A stretch of 64,000 bases of DNA from Diplolepis rosae. Its lineage: Eukaryota; Arthropoda; Insecta; Hymenoptera; Diplolepididae. Each line of letters starts with the position of its first letter. The first letter of the stretch is position 1. The stretch spans positions 8,680,001 through 8,744,000 of the forward strand of contig JAPYXD010000680.1 in NCBI GenBank assembly GCA_030998225.1, read 5' to 3'. The notes below the pieces were generated by a model. The model was given only the letters and a program-made list of their open reading frames with translations, had not been told where the DNA came from and ran no database searches. Below are positions 1 through 11,300 of the stretch, one piece after another. The position numbers and the translations under genes are program-made.

Positions 1-59
1 ACAACAATGTGTCGAGTCGATCCATAAAAGAAAAACTTTTTACCGTTTTGGTTTACGCG

Positions 60-235
60 CGTGGTTTAACTGGACCAGTCCGAGTCAAATTTGGTCAGAT
101 GGTAATTCAATTCGAGTCAGCGATAGTTTAATTCGAATCTGTGTGTGCAGTGGCTCGGATTCGAAAATTCGACATTCGAATATGTCGAGAACTTGGTTCT
201 GAGTCAAATAGGATTCATTTTGCACATCTCAATTA
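60..235. repeat. Degenerate TTCGA-rich dispersed repeat
   Basis: This block is rich in ATTCGAGTC and TTCGAAT words. A similar block lies at 22650-22815. Both are next to an AT-rich stretch and a GCACA/TGTGCA-type word, which suggests two relics of one element. No coding potential was seen. Confidence 0.4.
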
Positions 236-336
236 TTAATATATATTAATTGAATTCGACAAATTCATTTAACCTTAACATCGATTTCATATTCATTGTT
301 AGAAGGTAATATCTTGAAACTTAAACATATTAGTAC

Positions 337-611
337 CTTCATAGAATATAATCGTCACCGCGTAGGATATAACTCCACTTCTTAATGTATTTTCATCAGT
401 TTTTTTTTCCAATAACGACTTAGATTCTGCAAAATAGGATGAAGATAAAATGATTACTTTCATGAAAGCTGGATGTTCCAAAGACTTTATTAATTATATG
501 CAATATAGAATAAAAACAAGAAATTTAAAAAATATTAGCTAATATTAATCACTAGATTTACTTACTTATAACAACGAAAATGTTCAGCAAAACAAAGAAA
601 GTTATTTTCAT
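337..611 (-). CDS. SPH-D: serine protease homologue, exons 1-2 only (gene runs off the left edge)
   Basis: This is the 5' end of a secreted S1-family serine protease homologue. Exon 1 (611 to 566, 46 nt) starts MKITFFVLLNIFVVI, a hydrophobic signal peptide, and ends one base into a codon at a GTAAGT donor. Exon 2 (426 to 337, 90 nt) follows a TTTTGCAG acceptor and encodes SLLEKKTDENTLRSG then SYAVTIIFYEG, which corresponds to the start of the mature protease fold. Both exons have exactly the size and phase of those in SPH-B (26935-26661). The His, Asp and Ser regions would lie left of base 1, so activity cannot be judged. The donor of exon 2 (GTACTA) is weak but sits at the paralogue position. 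The upstream DNA is also duplicated from SPH-B. Confidence 0.72.
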
Positions 612-710
612 TTTTGCTCGCTTAGAAAGACTTCGGCTACTCCTTATTTAATTTGGATACGAATAGGGATATAATGTATAATTGAAGATACACATACCAG
701 TTATATATAC

Positions 711-717
711 TCGTCAG
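711..717 (-). promoter_or_regulatory. TATA box of SPH-D
   Basis: TATATAA on the minus strand lies 100 bases before the ATG of SPH-D. The surrounding word GACGAGTATATATAAC is conserved 60 bases before the ATG of SPH-B. That supports a functional core promoter duplicated together with the gene. Confidence 0.55.
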
Positions 718-739
718 CATACACATACAATCAACCATT

Positions 740-1140
740 CTGTACTCGTATATAGGTAAAAATTAAGAAAATCTCATGATTATAAGCTGAACAAAATATA
801 ACGTAATGTGCGATACTATCTCGGTTTACAGCAAACATTATAAATGATTATTAGAATAGGTTTGTTTGTTCTTCGCGAAGTTACAAAAGATCTGAAATGA
901 TCTGGTCCACAATCGATTGATGCAACCACGACAACAATAATTACGTAGCATTTTTTTTACGCAAAGCACAGTATACTAAGAATTGTGGTTGGAATTCAAA
1001 AATTTCCAAATTTTCCCGTCACTACTGTGAAAAAGTAAATTTTGTTACACGGATTCATCATCAGTCGTGGAATGGATCATTTTTGCTATTTCACGCCAGG
1101 GCCCCAAAATCGCATTTCCCGCACGGGTATCGAAGAATAG
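740..1140. other. Intergenic, nothing recognised
   Basis: AT-rich sequence upstream of SPH-D with no convincing open frame, RNA gene or repeat. Confidence 0.4.
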
Positions 1141-1395
1141 TATATTCTGCAACTAGGGGAAATAAAATTATTTTGCCAGTGTGAAGTTTGATGCCTGAGC
1201 AAAGAGAAGGTAACAACCATACGAGTAAAATTAATTTTTATCCCGTGTCGCACATGCTTTTTTTCTACCAAAAGGTCAAAAACTTAATTTGTTTGCCACA
1301 CACGGGGCAATATAATTCACTTTATGACCCGCTAGTAGGAAAAGTCGTTTTCATAACACTTGCACGATTTGAATCACCCCAAGTAGAAATTTTCT
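1140..1395 (+). repeat. Dispersed repeat R2, copy 1
   Basis: The words TGCAACTAGG, CCCGTGT(C/T)GCACA, CACGGGGCAAT and CCCGCTAGTAG occur in the same order at 56270-56400. A shorter fragment is at 30685-30750. The short open frames here are not conserved between copies. Confidence 0.6.
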
Positions 1396-1610
1396 AAAGT
1401 TTTATTTGTGATACTCGTAAGTTTGCCTTTTTAACTTCCCAGGTGCGGATTTCGGTCGGCTGCCAGAGTTGGACCATCGGGCCACAGTTGGTCTACTCTA
1501 GCGACCAAGGTTTGGTGACCATAGTTCGGTCAACTCCGGTAGTTTCGGTCTTACCAACTTTGGCAGCCAACACCGGCAACCAAAAATGTGCGTGACCGTC
1601 GGATCGACTG

Positions 1611-1895
1611 TGGCCCAGACTCGAACCGACTGTCGGGCCAATTTTGGCTAATTCCTTCAGATGACCGTGACAGTTCAGTCGGCCCACCTCTGGGCCAGGG
1701 TTGAACCAATCGTCGGCATATTAAAAACCAGATTCCGTTGCCATTGCACGACCAACTGTCGGCCTAACTATGGCCCAGACTCGAACCGACTGTCGGGCCA
1801 ACCTTGGCGAATTACCTTAAATGACTGTGATAGTTTGGTCAGCCCACCTTTGGGCCATGGTTGAACCAATCGTCGGCATATTATTAACTAGATTA
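1611..1895. repeat. Tandem 160-bp repeat, about 1.8 copies
   Basis: TGGCCCAGACTCGAACCGAC occurs at 1611 and again at 1771. The two units stay alignable up to CGTCGGCATATT and ACTAGATT. The second unit is cut off near 1895. A further decayed piece with the same GGCC words is at 3241-3326. Confidence 0.7.
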
Positions 1896-2244
1896 TACCC
1901 GTGCGGAAATTGCCTTATTTTGCCTTATTTAAAAAAAAATCTTGACATTAAAATGTAAAAAGTTGTATACTATGTACATTATTATTAACGTACTGTAAAA
2001 ATATATACTTCTAAAGTATACAACTTTTTACTAGATAATGTTTTTGATAAAAAAGTTTTTTAGAAGTTTCATACAAAAATACTGTGTTTTATAGAAATTT
2101 AATTCAGTCATTGAAAGTAGAAAAATTTTAAACCCATAACTGATTAAAATACCTGAAACAAAAAGATTGCTTATTAACAGGGTACAAACTCATCTTTTAC
2201 GGCCTTTGCAGCAGTAGTTTATAAGTGAGATTTTTTTCAGAATG

Positions 2245-2521
2245 TGCTCTCTAAATCTGAATCAGTCAAATTTTCACTGATTGAATCAGTGATTTGCCTT
2301 TTTACTGAATTATCAGTGGAAACAATATTTTTTACTGTTAAATCAGTTAATTTTCACTGTTTAATTAGTGAAAACAATATTTTCCACTGTTGAATCAGTT
2401 ATTTTTCACTGAAGTAATCAGTGAAATTTGACTGAGTCGCAGTAACCTCTTTTTAGCTATTTGAATCAGTCAAATTTCACTGATAATCAGTAGATTTTGA
2501 CTGATTCATATTTAGAGAGTG
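2245..2521. mobile_element. Palindromic MITE with repeated AATCAGT words
   Basis: The inverted ends are CTCTCTAAAT.TGAATCAGTCAAA and its complement near 2520. The interior repeats AATCAGT and CACTGA about ten times on both strands, so the whole element can fold. It is non-coding. Confidence 0.7.
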
Positions 2522-3710
2522 GTAAGCGAGAATAGCCGAGAGGCTTTAGGCGTTAGGAATGCGTTTAGTTATGTAGATAATATAGGTAACCTGCTAGTGC
2601 CCTGATTTCAATTTCTACACGGGTACAAACATATTTTGCCTAAGGCGGCCCATCTCCGGCACCCGGCGTTAGGCCAACTGTTCATGCCAATGGACGGATA
2701 GCGTTATCATTTCTCTACACTGAAAAAAATTCCTTGTACCCGTGCACAAGGAATCAACTATTTTGCCTAGTTAGGACAGGCGCCAACTTTGCAATCCTAG
2801 TTAAAATGACAAAGTTTAAGTTTAGTAAGGAAAACAAAGAAAGCAAGTTGATTTGACGGACAGATCCTTTCAAGCGCATGTATTAAACATAACCAAAAAA
2901 CAACTTTGCGTTTATGATCTACTGGAGCAAAATTTATATTGATAAAAGTGGGTCTTAAAGAATTATTGACAAAAATAAATTTTTGTTTGCACAGTGAAAA
3001 AGTAATAAATACAGAAGTTATTCTTTTTACAGCGGAGTTTTGTAATAGCAACATAGCAATATTAATTGAATTTAATTTTTAATAGAGTTATAATTATTTG
3101 TTTTCCTGTAACAAGGTTTATATTGGTCTGTTTAACTGTATGTACGTGATTCTCTTAAACAGAAATCCGTGTTATTTCAACTAGGTTAGACTTAACTATG
3201 GGTAATAGTTGACTCTCGGAAAAAAAAAATTTTTTGGTGTAGTTGGCCCGACCTCTGGCCAACAAGGTTGGACCAATTTTAACAAGGCTGGCTCAACCGT
3301 GGGCCGTCGGTCAATTCGCACCTGGGTAGTGAGGCCCTCTTGATGAAAACTTGTGACTTATTCGAAAGAAATGTAATGCTACGCCATTTACATTTAATTT
3401 TTTGACACTTCAATTTCTATAAATTGGTGTAATAAATAAGAGACTTTTTTACTTCGACTCTGTTTCTCAAAATTTACTTCATTTCCTTCTACTAATTCCT
3501 AAAAGTCCTCAAAACTTTTTAATACTGTCCTTGATTGTATTTTCTGTGCCAATTTTGCCACCCTTTGGCCTAATGTTTTCTATCGAAAAATGTCTACACA
3601 GAAACTTTCGTGAAAGGTTTTTGAAATTTGCTCTAAATTTGTTCAAGCTTTAAATTCGTATTGAATGTATTCTCATGAATTGATAATTTAAATTTTTGAA
3701 CTTGCTGGGA

Positions 3711-3800
3711 TTGATATTGTGTATTACCGATGCCATGTAGGGAATGCATCCACTTCTAAGTAACTCTTTATCATTTTTCCCTTCATTAACGGCTGCAATT
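3711..3800 (-). pseudogene. SPH-C: relic of serine protease homologue exon 2
   Basis: After a TTTTATAG acceptor the minus strand aligns with exon 2 of SPH-D and SPH-B. It shares GAAGTGG in DNA and, in protein, ELLRSGCIPYMASVI against TLRSGVISYAVTI. Compared with SPH-D it has a one-base deletion in the first third, so the conserved part no longer has the phase needed by exon 1. No signal-peptide exon was found upstream, and no later exons were found between 600 and 3700. I read it as the remnant of a third tandem copy. Confidence 0.5.
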
Positions 3801-3804
3801 CTAT

Positions 3805-4557
3805 AAAATAGACCGTAATTCAAACAATTACTTTTATGTAAGCTATACATTGGAGAATAAAAAGCAATGGTTTTTCATTTCTAGTTTGGTTTAGAGAATC
3901 CGACTATTACTTTTTTTATTCAGATTCAAAAAGTAATATATATTCCAGAATTATAACTCAGTTATAGATAAGTGTTCATACACAATCAGTTATTTAACAT
4001 TCGTTTAAAAACATTTTTGTGGAAATTTCCTCGCTCAAACATTGTAATAAATTTGACCTCGTGCGGAAATTTTCTTATTTAGTATAGATAGAGCCATGCG
4101 TAATGTTATCAGTTGGACCTTCTAATCTGGGCTCCACCAATGTCATAGCGAAATATCTACACAAGTACTGTTGAAACAATTTCATAAAAAATAATTTCAC
4201 TGATTATCTAAACCAAAAAAAAACCGCATATATACGTTCGTTAACAAAACATGAAATATATATTTATGTTTTTACAAAACATTCCCAAATTATTCTAAAG
4301 TCATCATTGCGTTATTGTGTGTTATCGAAACTCCCATTCTTTACATAATTCTATGATAGTTTTATCATATTACCACTTCTAATAAACTTCTTTCTAATTG
4401 AATTATGATGCTATTTTCGTTAACTGCTTTGAAATTTTCAAATTGAAAATGATGTAGCCTCAACTTTTGATAGATTTAATATAAAATGACATAAATGAGA
4501 TAAAACATGACATCATTGTCTGCGAAAAAATAAACCATTATTGAAAATTTGACGATA
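3805..4557. other. Intergenic, no gene recognised
   Basis: AT-rich sequence with no recognisable coding region. The minus-strand open frame at 4476-4688 overlaps the end of the next transposon and has no family features. Confidence 0.4.
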
Positions 4558-5160
4558 TATCGATACCCACGTTCTAATATGTCGTATCCCACATTTGGAA
4601 AATTTTTCAGGAAACAATAAAAACGTCTTGCTAGCACAAATAAATGAATGTAAACAAATTTTTGTTTCCTGCGTTCATGAAAATGCATAAATAATAATAA
4701 TTAAAGTAAAAAAAATTATTTAAATTAATTTTATGATATTTATTTGGGTTACGCAAGAAGGAAAAATTAAAATGTATTTTAGAAAGAAAATTGATTTAAT
4801 CGTTTCATAATTAAATATTGTTTCATCCCATACATAACATTTTTCTCTCTTATTTTGTATTGTTTATTTCATAATTATTATAATATAACATTATTGATAC
4901 ATTTTATTTTAACTATCTTTAATATTGCTTAAAACATTTTTTTTTCATTTTAAGTACTTTTAATTTTTTTTTTTTTTACTTCAGGTACATTTTCTTGCTG
5001 AGATTGTTGAAAATTTCTTGTCCTCTTTCGTCTGGTATTATTACAATTTTTTTTATAATTAATATCGTTATCTTCAGGTTTTTAAAATTTATTATTAGTA
5101 CGCAGTACTTTGCTTTTAACACCAAGATTAACTTGATTAGCTTTTCGTTTCTTACTCTTA

Positions 5161-6185
5161 GGGCCGGTTCCACCAACCTCGGTTTGAAAGTTAATCCTCG
5201 GTTAAACCTAGTTGAGCGTTCCACCACCTATTAACGGCCGGTTAACGCGCGTTAACCAGCGTTCAATCTAACCGTTCAAGTTTGGGCGGTTAGGGCGACT
5301 TAATCGTCCGTTAACCAAAAAACTGCAGTGTTGTTGTGAAATATGGAGTTTTTGGAGGAAGTTGTGACATCATCTGATGATGAAATCGAGGAAGATATTT
5401 ATGTTTTTATTCGCAGAAGACCGCGAATTTTCAAAGAAAGAGTTAATTTTTTTGATAATTTCGACGACATTGATTTTCAAACGAGATTTCGATTATCAAA
5501 AGTTTGTGTTCGTGATCTGCTGAATCAAATCGAAGGAGTATTATCGCACGCAACAGAAAGGTATTTTATAGTTGTTGATTGAAATTATCAATAATTAATT
5601 AAAAATTTTAAAAATTATTGAAAAAATTATATGAAAAAAAACGAATAATTTCTTCATTCATGGCTATATGCAAAGTGTAGGTAATCGCTGACCCTGAAAA
5701 TTTCATTGTTTTATAAAAAATGGTTTACGAAGTAGAAGATTTTTGTTTAATCACTTGTAACCTGAAAAGGTTGCATAGTATGTTGAAATAAAAAAATACA
5801 TGTTTTTTTGTATCCAAAACGCGAAAAAAAATATTTCAGGTGATTTTATTTTATTACTATTATTATTTTATTTATACTTATTAATTACTGTAGTTTTATT
5901 TTTTTGGGAATCACCCACAAACATCATTTTTGAGGTTAGTGTGTTTTGAGGTTTTACCGCGCACTGCCATATTGCTTTGCTTTCCATTCGACTGACGGGC
6001 AGCCAATCACACGAATGATTTCAAGTGAAATGGGAGTTACTTCGAACTGACTATCTGGTTAGCTAACCGCGCTCTTCAAAAGTGTGGTGGGACGCGCAGT
6101 AGGATAATCGACGATTAACTATGGCGTTAACTTTAACCCGCCGTCAGTTAACCAATGATTTAACCGAGGTTTGTGAAACTGGCCC
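5161..6185 (+). mobile_element. PIF/Harbinger element, non-autonomous
   Basis: The inverted ends are GGGCC(G/A)GTT(C/T)CAC(C/A)AACCTCGGTT. The flanks are a direct TTA on both sides (5158-5160 and 6186-6188), the 3-bp target expected for Harbinger. The uninterrupted copy at about 59015 has a single TAA here, confirming the target duplication. Only the N-terminal exon of a HARBI1-like protein is kept, and the interior after it shows no catalytic exons. Confidence 0.85.
5343..5560 (+). pseudogene. HARBI1-like transposase, N-terminal exon only
   Basis: The open frame begins MEFLEEVVTSSDDEIEEDIY and runs through DFQTRFRLSKVCVRDLL to SHATER, then an AAAG/GTATTT donor. The (D/E)FxxRFRLSKxxVxxLL pattern is typical of the N-terminal region of HARBI1-type nucleases. 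The acidic start is also usual. The DDE nuclease exons are missing, so no active enzyme is encoded. Confidence 0.65.
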
Positions 6186-7238
6186 TTAGTCTTTTCAGTT
6201 ACCTTAACTATATTTTTACTCTCAGCTTCCAAATTTTTTGTTGATTGAGATTGGTCAGAAGCAGAGTCAGTATCATCAATATATTTTATAATATCATAGA
6301 AGCAGTGTGTATCTCTCAGCAACACTTTTTTTAATGCCTGTAATTGTTGCCATTTACTTTTAGTTATTTTTAATCGATCTACAAACAGAGGTTTCAGCGA
6401 ATGCTCTAGATTTAATTGGGGTTGTAAAAATATTATTTGTAATTACCTTCTTACTCATTTTATTAAATAATTTCTTAAAATAAACTTAAGACTAGTCACA
6501 AAATAAAAATTGATTGTCACATCGCTGGCGCTGACTTAACCAATGGATGTGGGATACGACATATTAGAATTCGTGAAAATCGGCATGTGGGATACGACAT
6601 ATTAGAATATTTATTTAAAAATATTAAATAAACAATTTGACTCCCAAGATTTTAATATAAGCTGTAAAACATTATTATTAATCCATTTTTTAAAAAAAGG
6701 CAATTTCTCAAATTTTGTGGGATACGACATATTAGAACGTGGGTATCGATATCTTAAAAGGAATGTAACTTTAGATTTGCTGTAGTTTGCCAAAGTAAAG
6801 CCTCTATATACTGTCACAGATAGGAATATGACGTAAAAGATTACACAAAACTCTTAGGATTTTATCAATTGAATCGTGTCACATTGTTTACTCGTAAAGT
6901 CTTGACCTTCAGACTTTTAGCTTTGCTACGTTCAAAATTCTACTCACCATTCCACCTCTCCCCTAGTATTTTATCAAGTTATAGAAGATTGCGTCATTCA
7001 TATAATGTACTTTTATAAAATATTATAATATTTCAAGTCATAGACTATTTAATTTAATTTTAGAACAAACTTTTTTTATTCCCCTAAATGTGCGCTTCTA
7101 GTCACAATTTCAATTTTACTTTTTCAACGTTTTGCCAACTTTTTTCCGCTTTCTTTTAACTTTTAATTTTTGTATATGGACAAATAAAATGTCGATCCAA
7201 GGACTGACTTGGTCACGTGGCTCACCTAGGACATGGCC

Positions 7239-7437
7239 TTAAGGGCATGTGATACTTGAGGAAAGTAGGAAATTCATGTAAACAACAATTTTGTATCCGA
7301 AATACATAAAATATTGTTTTTAAATTTTGCGAAATGGTAGGAAAGATAATAACAGACGCAGATAGACTACTTGGAGTTTTAATAATGAAAAAAAAACCTA
7401 GAATGAATAAAATTTCTTAAGTATTACATGCCCTTAA
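7239..7437. mobile_element. TTAA-target MITE (GGGCATGTGATACTT family), single unit
   Basis: TTAA flanks at 7239-7242 and 7434-7437 enclose a 191-bp element. Its ends are GGGCATGTGATACTT and AAGTATTACATGCCC. The TTAA target and GGG-type ends fit piggyBac-like elements. It is non-coding. A larger, doubled relative lies at 13629-14304. Confidence 0.8.
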
Positions 7438-7615
7438 CCCTTCACAGAAGAAAATAAGTAATAAGTAAAATAAGTAAATAATTAATCCATAAAATATTCG
7501 CGAGTGAACTGTGAAACACCTATAAAGATATATTAGAGTAGAGTTTTCGCAAATATTGGAAACAAGTGTCACGTATCCATGACTAATATATCATATATAA
7601 TGGCAATATAATACT

Positions 7616-7660
7616 ATTGTATTATTATATTATTATTATTATTATTATTATTATTGTTGT
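7616..7660. repeat. ATT/TTA microsatellite
   Basis: An uninterrupted run of ATT triplets, ending in TTGTTGTT. Confidence 0.9.
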
Positions 7661-8290
7661 TATCATGTACAAGTGTAATTCGAGACCCTAAATCGTCGCG
7701 TCGTCTAAAAATAGATCAAGGAGTTCGTACAAGGCCGCATAGTGAGAAACGGAGAATCAGTCAATTCGTCGCGCCGTTGTGTCTCTTAGAAAACCAAATT
7801 TCTAAATTCCTATGATCGAAGCGCTGTCTGGTGAAGAGGCGAACCACAGCGGGCTAAAGTCACACGTCATCCAGAGACTCACTTAATAAGGTTAGACAAC
7901 TATTTTCAAAAGAAAAGAGAAAACTGCAATCAGCGTAACTAAGTAGCTTGGGTTGTTTTTATTAAAAATATATATATTTTAATTTATAAATAAATATTTA
8001 TTTAAATAATAACTTTCTTTAATTCATTTGGCTTATCCTCAACCTGGTTAGTTGTTTATTATTTACAACAAATAGAGGAACGTAGATAGGGCAATTAACT
8101 CTAGACTTTTAGATAGGTATGGTATTTTTTAAATTATAAATTGGACGTCACACAAGATTTCATTTCACAATAACCATAAAATTAAACTAAAAAAATTTAA
8201 GATTTTGAAAATATTATTTAATTCTGCAAAAGAAAGTTTCAAAAAATACATTTTGAATAAATATAAAAAGGTTACATATCATAGACCACT
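7660..8290. other. Intergenic, 3' of SPH-B
   Basis: No coding region recognised. On the minus strand this lies downstream of the SPH-B poly(A) signal. Confidence 0.4.
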
Positions 8291-8291
8291 T

Positions 8292-8297
8292 TTTATT
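8292..8297 (-). terminator. Poly(A) signal of SPH-B
   Basis: AATAAA on the minus strand, about 70 bases past the SPH-B stop codon. Confidence 0.45.
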
Positions 8298-8366
8298 ATT
8301 TTCTATCCATGAGCTCTCATCCCTTCTGTTACTTATGCATTCTTGTTAAGAGCGGGGTTAAAATAT

Positions 8367-11300
8367 TCAATCGCCCAACCTTGACAAGACCTGGCTCCTT
8401 TGACGTTGCGTTGCAGACATTAATATCTTAATTATATCTGTCGTAGTTGTAGATAAAAACTCGAAGTGCAAGCCCACTTTTTCAAAAACGACAATCACAA
8501 CAGAGTTTCCATTCCTTACTCTTATTTCTGAATGAGTTGCCACTCCTATAACTTTCTCGCCTTGAATTAAACCAGCACCTTCCTCGACCTTGAAAAAAAA
8601 TATTTTTCAGTAAAATAGTAACTATAATTGTAGAAATTTTATATTGACCCTTTACTGTCCTAGATCTACGTTGACAATCCACGAACGGCGAGCATAATTC
8701 CGACATACTGATCTATAAAGGATTCACATGAATTACACTTGGGAGCCAATAAAGTGACCATACATAGTTTGACTGGATAAATGTAGATAGTTCTAAAATT
8801 TAATCTCGTTTCTAACAGGCTTTAGGTAAAACGCACTTCTAGTTATTTAATATTTTCTAAATAATCATAGTCTTAGTAATATATTATGTGGCTAGGCGCA
8901 TAATGAGGGTTATTACGCGACGAGCGACAATGCTCACAGGAGATCGAAGCCGAGACGAAGCCAAGGCGCGATCAGTCCTGCGAGAATTTTAAGCGAGTCT
9001 CGTAATTACCCGAATTGTGTGCATTGGCGCATATTCTATTTTATGTGCCTCCGGCGCATTAATGCGTTTTTATGCTACTGTTGAGAGTAGCGTAATGTTG
9101 TGTATTACGATACACAGAAACAAAATGTAAAAATTGAAATGCGCATGTGCCTATTACGATACAGCAAAGCATAATCTTCTTCTTCGTACAGCGTTGGCAC
9201 CGTACTGACAAAGCTTTGTACATTTGAACTGCGCATGCGTCTATTACAATACGCTACTACTACATAAGATCGAGAAAATCAAAATGGTCGCAAGTATTTG
9301 CGAAATGTCAAGTGAGATGGACAATAATCACGGCAATTTCGACCTTTTCAGATTGGATTCGAGTGTACGCAGAAAAACTCGTAAATGCGCCAAAGTCACA
9401 TGATAGTATATTATGTGCCTAGGCGCATAATGAGGGTTATTACGCGACAATGCTCGCAGGAGATCGAAGCCAAGGCGTAGTCGAGGCGTAGCTCAGGCAA
9501 AGCTGAGATGAAGCCGAGACAAAGCCGAGAGGAAGCCTAGGTGCGATCAGTCCTGCGAGCATTTTAAGCGGGTCTCGTAATTACCCGAATTGTGTGCATT
9601 GGCACATATTCTATTTTATGTGACTTAGGTGCATATATGAGTTTTTATGCGTACACTCAAATCCAATCTGAAAAGGTCGAAATTGCCGTGATTATCGTCC
9701 ATCTCACTTGACATTTCGCAAATACTTGCGGCCATTTTGATTTTCTCGATCTTTTGTAGTAGTAGCGTATTGTAATAGACGCATACGCAGTTCAAATGTA
9801 CAAGGCTTTGTCATTACGGTGCCAACGCTGCACGAAGAAGAAGAAGATTATGCTCCGCTGTATCGTAATAGGCGCACGTGCAGTTCAGTTTTTACATTAT
9901 GTTTCTCTGTACCGTAATACACAACATTACGCTACTCTCAACAGTAGCATAAATACGCATTAATGCGCCGGAGGCACATAAATATTAATATCGTCTTGAT
10001 ATTTTTAATCACGTGTTTTAATTTAATCAATTAATTTTTCCCGGGCTATTACCAAATCATTTTGGATGTCAAGTTAATTTTTTGTCCCTTTGTACATTCT
10101 TATCATATGAAAAGGTATTGGTTTTATGTGAACAAACACATTCGGAGTTTTTATCAAACCTCTGCGTTTAGAGACGCCCTAAGTGAGAAAAAACGGTTTT
10201 TACGAAAGTGTCTGTAAGGGCAGGTTTTTTAACCAGTCACATCTGACCAAAATTGTGAAAATAAGAGCATGTTTTATGTTTTTGAACGAATAAAAAATTA
10301 CAGTTCCTGATAGTATTCCTGAAGGCTAATAGAGCCTTAAGTGAGTTGAAATTCCTTTCTTATTTGAAATCAAAAACGAATTTTGTAATTCATATTTAAA
10401 GTACACAGAACACTGAGCGCGGCGATCGGATTGCACGAGTTTTGTAATGAGAATGTATTTGAAATTTTTTTGTATTTTTAATTAATTTTTAAAAATTATC
10501 ATTATTTCTGAAATGGTGATGAACTTATAATAAATTCCCACCTTTTCTAATAATATGTCCTTGGAGGTTTATGGATTTTTTGACTAAGCTATCTACATTT
10601 ATTTTAAAATAGAATTTGCGGTCAAGTTGAAAGTATACACTCAGAAAAAAGATTTGATTAAATCAAAGAAAATGATTTGTTTGAACGACTTTCTTTTATT
10701 TGATGAAATGATTTGTTTAAATGAAATAAAATTGGTTTGATTCAAACAAAATATCTTTGAACCGAATAAATATTTGTTTGAATAAAATCAATTTTTCTTC
10801 AAAACAAAGAAATTATTGCATTAATGTATGGTCAAAGATATAATTTGTTTGATTTAAGGCAGAAATTTATTTGATTCGAAAAAATATTTATTTGGTCTAA
10901 AGATATTTTGTTCAAATCAAACAATTTTGGTTTCATTAAAACAAAACATTTCCTTACATCAAAGAAAGTCTTTCTAACAAATAATTTTTTTGATTCAAAC
11001 AAATATTTTTTCTAAATGTATAATTAAATATTGATAATACAAGTCTTACTAATGTAATTCCGTGATAAATTTTTATTACAACATTGTTAATTTTTGAAAT
11101 TCAAGTCTTATTCTTAAAAAATATCCATGCTAAAAGTGTAAGAATAGTCTCTTATTGGATTGAAATTAAATATTAATGCATAATGTGGTTTATTAATTTT
11201 GTGACCACGAACAAAATAAAATATCTGAGTAGAAGCGAGAAAAAGCTTTCGAAATGACGAAAAACATATATTTTCTAATTTTATGGAGAAACGAGATGGA

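Larger units (their letters stand above)
1438..3326. mobile_element. GC-rich TIR element with internal repeats and a nested MITE
   Basis: The ends are inverted: CCCAGGTGCGGAT at 1438 and TTCGCACCTGGG ending at 3326. Next to each end are words related to GGTCGGC and TTGGCCCGAC. The interior holds a GGCCC-rich repeat (1611-1895) far richer in GC than its surroundings and a separate MITE (2245-2521). No transposase was seen, so this is probably non-autonomous. The superfamily is unknown. Confidence 0.5.
4558..6751 (-). mobile_element. TATCGATA-ended DNA transposon, copy 1, interrupted by a Harbinger
   Basis: The perfect inverted ends read TATCGATACCCACGTTCTAA and continue through ATATGTCGTATCCCACA. 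The word TGTGGGATACGACATATTAG recurs near the right end, at about 6547, 6584 and 6717, as subterminal repeats. The body matches copy 2 (58487-60239) in opposite orientation. It contains the same small open frame, here split between 5157 and 6189 by the Harbinger element. It lacks the MITE that copy 2 carries. The superfamily is not recognised. Confidence 0.75.

Noticed and set aside
4995..5234. Overlapping open frames on both strands at 4976-5234
   Set aside because: They cross the junction of the TATCGATA transposon and the Harbinger end, so they are chimeric reading frames and not genes.
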